DNA of 64,000 bases. Origin: Sphingosinicellaceae bacterium. GTDB lineage: Bacteria; Pseudomonadota; Alphaproteobacteria; Sphingomonadales; Sphingomonadaceae. The position numbers were made by a program, and so were the translations under genes. The stretch is from NCBI GenBank assembly GCA_019285715.1, contig CP079108.1:2495001-2559000 (forward strand), read 5' to 3'. The notes beneath the pieces are model-generated. The model was not told where the DNA came from, made no database searches, and saw only the letters and a list, made by a program, of their open reading frames with translations. Every line of letters begins with the position of its first letter. The stretch's first letter is position 1. Below, piece by piece: positions 62,148-64,000 of this stretch.

Positions 62148-62381
62148 ATGGCGATGACCGCCGCCGACATTGAGAGCGCGATTCGCGCAGCTCTCCCCGA
62201 CGCTGTGATCGAGATCACCGATCTGGCGGGCGACGGCGATCATTATGCCGCGCGGGTGGTGTCGACTTCGTTTGCCGGCGTGCCCCGCGTCCGGCAGCAC
62301 CAGATGGTTTATAATGCGTTGGGTGGACGGATGGGCGGCGTGCTGCACGCACTGCAGCTGACCACCGCAACGCCGGTTTAG
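62148..62381 (+). CDS. BolA-family protein
   Basis: 77 residues; MAMT start, Met3 also possible. BolA fold with IEITDLAGDGDHYAARVVSTSFAGVPRVRQHQMVYNAL, containing the conserved His pair near the loop and the RVxQHQ motif. Twelve bases upstream of the Grx4 gene, its usual Fe-S partner. Confidence 0.93.
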   Translation: MAMTAADIESAIRAALPDAVIEITDLAGDGDHYAARVVSTSFAGVPRVRQHQMVYNALGGRMGGVLHALQLTTATPV

Positions 62382-62392
62382 GAGTGATGACG

Positions 62393-62746
62393 ATGGCTGG
62401 AGTAAGCACGATGGTAGACGACCAGGCCCAGGCGCGGATCGGCGCGCTTGTCGGATCGAACGACGTGGTGCTGTTCATGAAGGGTACGCCGATCTTCCCC
62501 CAGTGCGGCTTTTCGTCGACCGCGGTCCAGATCCTCGAGGAGCTGAACGTCGCTTTCGAAGGCGTCGATGTGCTGCGCGATCCGGCCGTCCGCGCCGGCG
62601 TGAAGGTTTTCTCGGACTGGCCGACCGTGCCCCAGCTTTACGTCAAGGGCGAGTTCGTCGGCGGCTCCGACATCATGATGGAAATGTACCGCTCGGGTGA
62701 GCTCGAGACCCTGATGACCGAGAAGGGCGTGGCCAAGGCCGCCTGA
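62393..62746 (+). CDS. grxD: Monothiol glutaredoxin (CGFS, Grx4 type)
   Basis: 117 residues from ATG 62393, with AGGAG eight bases upstream; in-frame GTG/ATG at 62384/62387 are too close to it. Active site FMKGTPIFPQCGFSSTAVQIL, then WPTVPQLYVKGEFVGGSDIMMEM. Carries and transfers [2Fe-2S] clusters with BolA. Confidence 0.95.
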   Translation: MAGVSTMVDDQAQARIGALVGSNDVVLFMKGTPIFPQCGFSSTAVQILEELNVAFEGVDVLRDPAVRAGVKVFSDWPTVPQLYVKGEFVGGSDIMMEMYRSGELETLMTEKGVAKAA

Positions 62747-62766
62747 ACGGGCGCCGGGGGCAGTCT

Positions 62767-63579
62767 ATGGCAGGTTTGAGCGTCGTGGGCGTCTGGCGGG
62801 AGACGCGCGCCGTCGTCGCACGTCATCGCGGTGCGCTGATGACGCTGGGGGCCGCGACCGTGTTCCTGCCCAATGCGGCACTGCGCCTGCTCGCACCCGC
62901 GGTTGCCAGCCCGAGCTTCGACCCGGCGCGCCCGGTACAGGTCCCGCAGGGCTTCTGGCTGATGGTGATCATGGTGATCATGCTACAGTTCATCGGGGTC
63001 TTCGCGGTCGCCGCGATCACCGCCGACGCTCGCGAAGGCGGCGGCCGGACGCTCGGCCAGACGCTCGCTGCAGCGATACCGGCGCTGGGCAAGTTCCTGG
63101 TCGCGCTGCTGGTCTTCTTCGGGGTGTATTTCGTCGGTTCGATCGTCTTCGGCCTGCTCCTCGCGATCATCGTCGCGATTTGGAGCGTCGCCTCGCCGGG
63201 CCTGCTGGCGGGGGCCAAGGCCGGTCAACCGCCGCTCGCGCTGGCGGTCCTGATCCTCGCGTTCTTCGTGCCCCTGATGATCTGGCTGTGGGCCCGCCTG
63301 GCGCCGCTGGTCGGCGTCTACCTGCGTGAGCCGCTTGGCGTCGTCCCCGGCATCCGGCGCGCCTGGAGGCTGTCGCGGCCCGCCGTGCGGCCCCTCGTGG
63401 GGCTGGTTATCACCTACATCGTCGCCGCCTTCGCGATCGGCGCGGTGCAGGTCGGTGCCGCCAGCGACGTCGGCATCGTCAGTATCGTCGTCAACCTGCT
63501 GTTCGCCGCGCTCAGCGCCGTGATCTTCGTCTACGGAGCGGCGGGTACGGGCATCGTCTACCGCGAGCTTGCCGGGTAA
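62767..63579 (+). CDS. Multi-pass membrane protein, unknown function
   Basis: 270 residues from ATG 62767, 20 bases after grxD. About six helices; resembles the glycerophosphoryl-diester-phosphodiesterase membrane-domain type with WRETRAVVARHRGALMTL at the start and VYLREPLGVVPGIRRAWRLSRPAVRPLVGL (about 196-225). No catalytic domain. Function unknown. Confidence 0.75.
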   Translation: MAGLSVVGVWRETRAVVARHRGALMTLGAATVFLPNAALRLLAPAVASPSFDPARPVQVPQGFWLMVIMVIMLQFIGVFAVAAITADAREGGGRTLGQTLAAAIPALGKFLVALLVFFGVYFVGSIVFGLLLAIIVAIWSVASPGLLAGAKAGQPPLALAVLILAFFVPLMIWLWARLAPLVGVYLREPLGVVPGIRRAWRLSRPAVRPLVGLVITYIVAAFAIGAVQVGAASDVGIVSIVVNLLFAALSAVIFVYGAAGTGIVYRELAG

Positions 63580-63673
63580 GGTGCCTTCGGGTCGGGGCGT
63601 CGTCCTTGCGCCATCGTTGGGTTTCGGCGCCATCCTAGAGTCGCGCCGTCGGGGCGCACGCCATCGTGGCTCC

Positions 63674-63800
63674 ATTGTCATCCCCGGCCACATTGTCATG
63701 CCGGGCCCGATTGTCATCCCGGGCTTGACCCGGGACCCAGCTAACCACTGAGTCCGAGCGCTGGGTGAGCTGGGTCCCAGTTCAAGCCCGGGATGACAAT
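63674..63800. repeat. 18-bp tandem units leading into an inverted repeat
   Basis: ATTGTCAT recurs at 63674, 63692 and 63710, an exact 18-base period followed each time by a CCGG-rich tail. The third unit is the left arm (63710-63742) of an inverted repeat whose right arm is 63768-63800, with 31 of 33 pairs. Same GTCATCCC theme as the element at 58869. Confidence 0.75.
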
Positions 63801-64000
63801 GGGGCCGGTCGCCCTATCCTACATCTCACCGATCTGGTACAATTACCCCGTGCCGAACCTGTCGTCACGCGGTCTTTCTCATCGTCGAAGAGCAGCACGT
63901 CGCGCGTCCACCCCTACGCCCGACACCCACGCGACCGAATTCGCAAGACGCGCCAGGGTGTAAACTCTGACAACTCTCGCTCTTGCTCAGTCCCTCGCCG
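63801..64000. other. Intergenic end of window, no gene seen
   Basis: From the end of the membrane-protein gene (63579) to the window edge, the only structure found is the repeat element. The last 200 bases give no supported coding frame, tRNA or recognised RNA; a gene may start beyond the edge. Confidence 0.5.

Noticed and set aside
63801-64000. Possible structured RNA (tmRNA-like) at the window end
   Set aside because: No conserved tmRNA ends, tag frame or CCA-type acceptor could be recognised.

Overview
The window is a stretch of high-GC alphaproteobacterial chromosome, most likely from Sphingomonadales. Pointers are a complete Tad/Cpa pilus locus of alphaproteobacterial type, a DUF1476 (F-ATPase zeta-type) gene beside bolA and the CGFS glutaredoxin gene, a TonB receptor next to a TPR-sulfotransferase, and frequent GTG/TTG starts with 4-base stop/start overlaps. 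No phage, transposase or CRISPR array was seen. One RNA gene, tRNA-Gly(CCC), is present.

Layout. 1-4.2 kb: a secreted gluzincin peptidase with a beta-propeller (cut by the window edge), preceded by a membrane-anchored protein built almost wholly of ten-residue repeats. 4.4-8.5 kb: a ferredoxin-reductase-type flavoprotein and a long coiled-coil membrane protein. 8.5-20.8 kb: the Tad pilus locus. The minus-strand operon runs flp-flp-cpaB-cpaC-cpaD-cpaE-tadA-tadB-tadC-TPR-TPR-cpaA, with tadE-tadG divergent. tadA shows an apparent one-base frameshift near its 5' end. 20.9-25.7 kb: DUF72, an ATP-grasp (GARS-like) protein, two small SET-domain proteins, a sorbosone-dehydrogenase-like lipoprotein and a DUF2231 membrane protein.

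26-45 kb is a catabolic region for an N-methylated (betaine-type) compound. It holds a secreted amidohydrolase, two Rieske oxygenases each paired with a PYROXD2-like flavoprotein, a TonB receptor, a TPR-sulfotransferase, a heterotetrameric sarcosine oxidase (soxBDAG, with a shortened soxG) behind a GbcA-like oxygenase, an APC permease and a BetI-like TetR regulator. A shared sequence motif lies upstream of at least three, perhaps five, of these transcription units.

45.3-52.7 kb looks like a compact sulfoquinovose monooxygenase (sulfo-SMO) pathway. A GH31 sulfoquinovosidase carries the K-E-R-W-Y signature. Beside it are an SsuD-like flavin monooxygenase, an aldo/keto reductase, an MFS importer, a YeiH-type sulfur oxyanion exporter and a LacI regulator. 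A perfect 16-bp palindrome sits in the MFS/exporter divergent promoter. In this model the glycoside is cleaved, the C-S bond is oxidised to release sulfite, the 6-oxoglucose is reduced to glucose, and sulfite is exported.

52.8-64 kb is mostly housekeeping: a YegD-like Hsp70, a LysR/pirin/YceI group, TraB/GumN, a queuosine-precursor transporter, DUF4337, purQ/purS/purC with a secreted phosphatase between purS and purC, DUF1476, BolA, Grx4 and a membrane protein. Two intergenic inverted-repeat elements lie at 58.9 and 63.7 kb.
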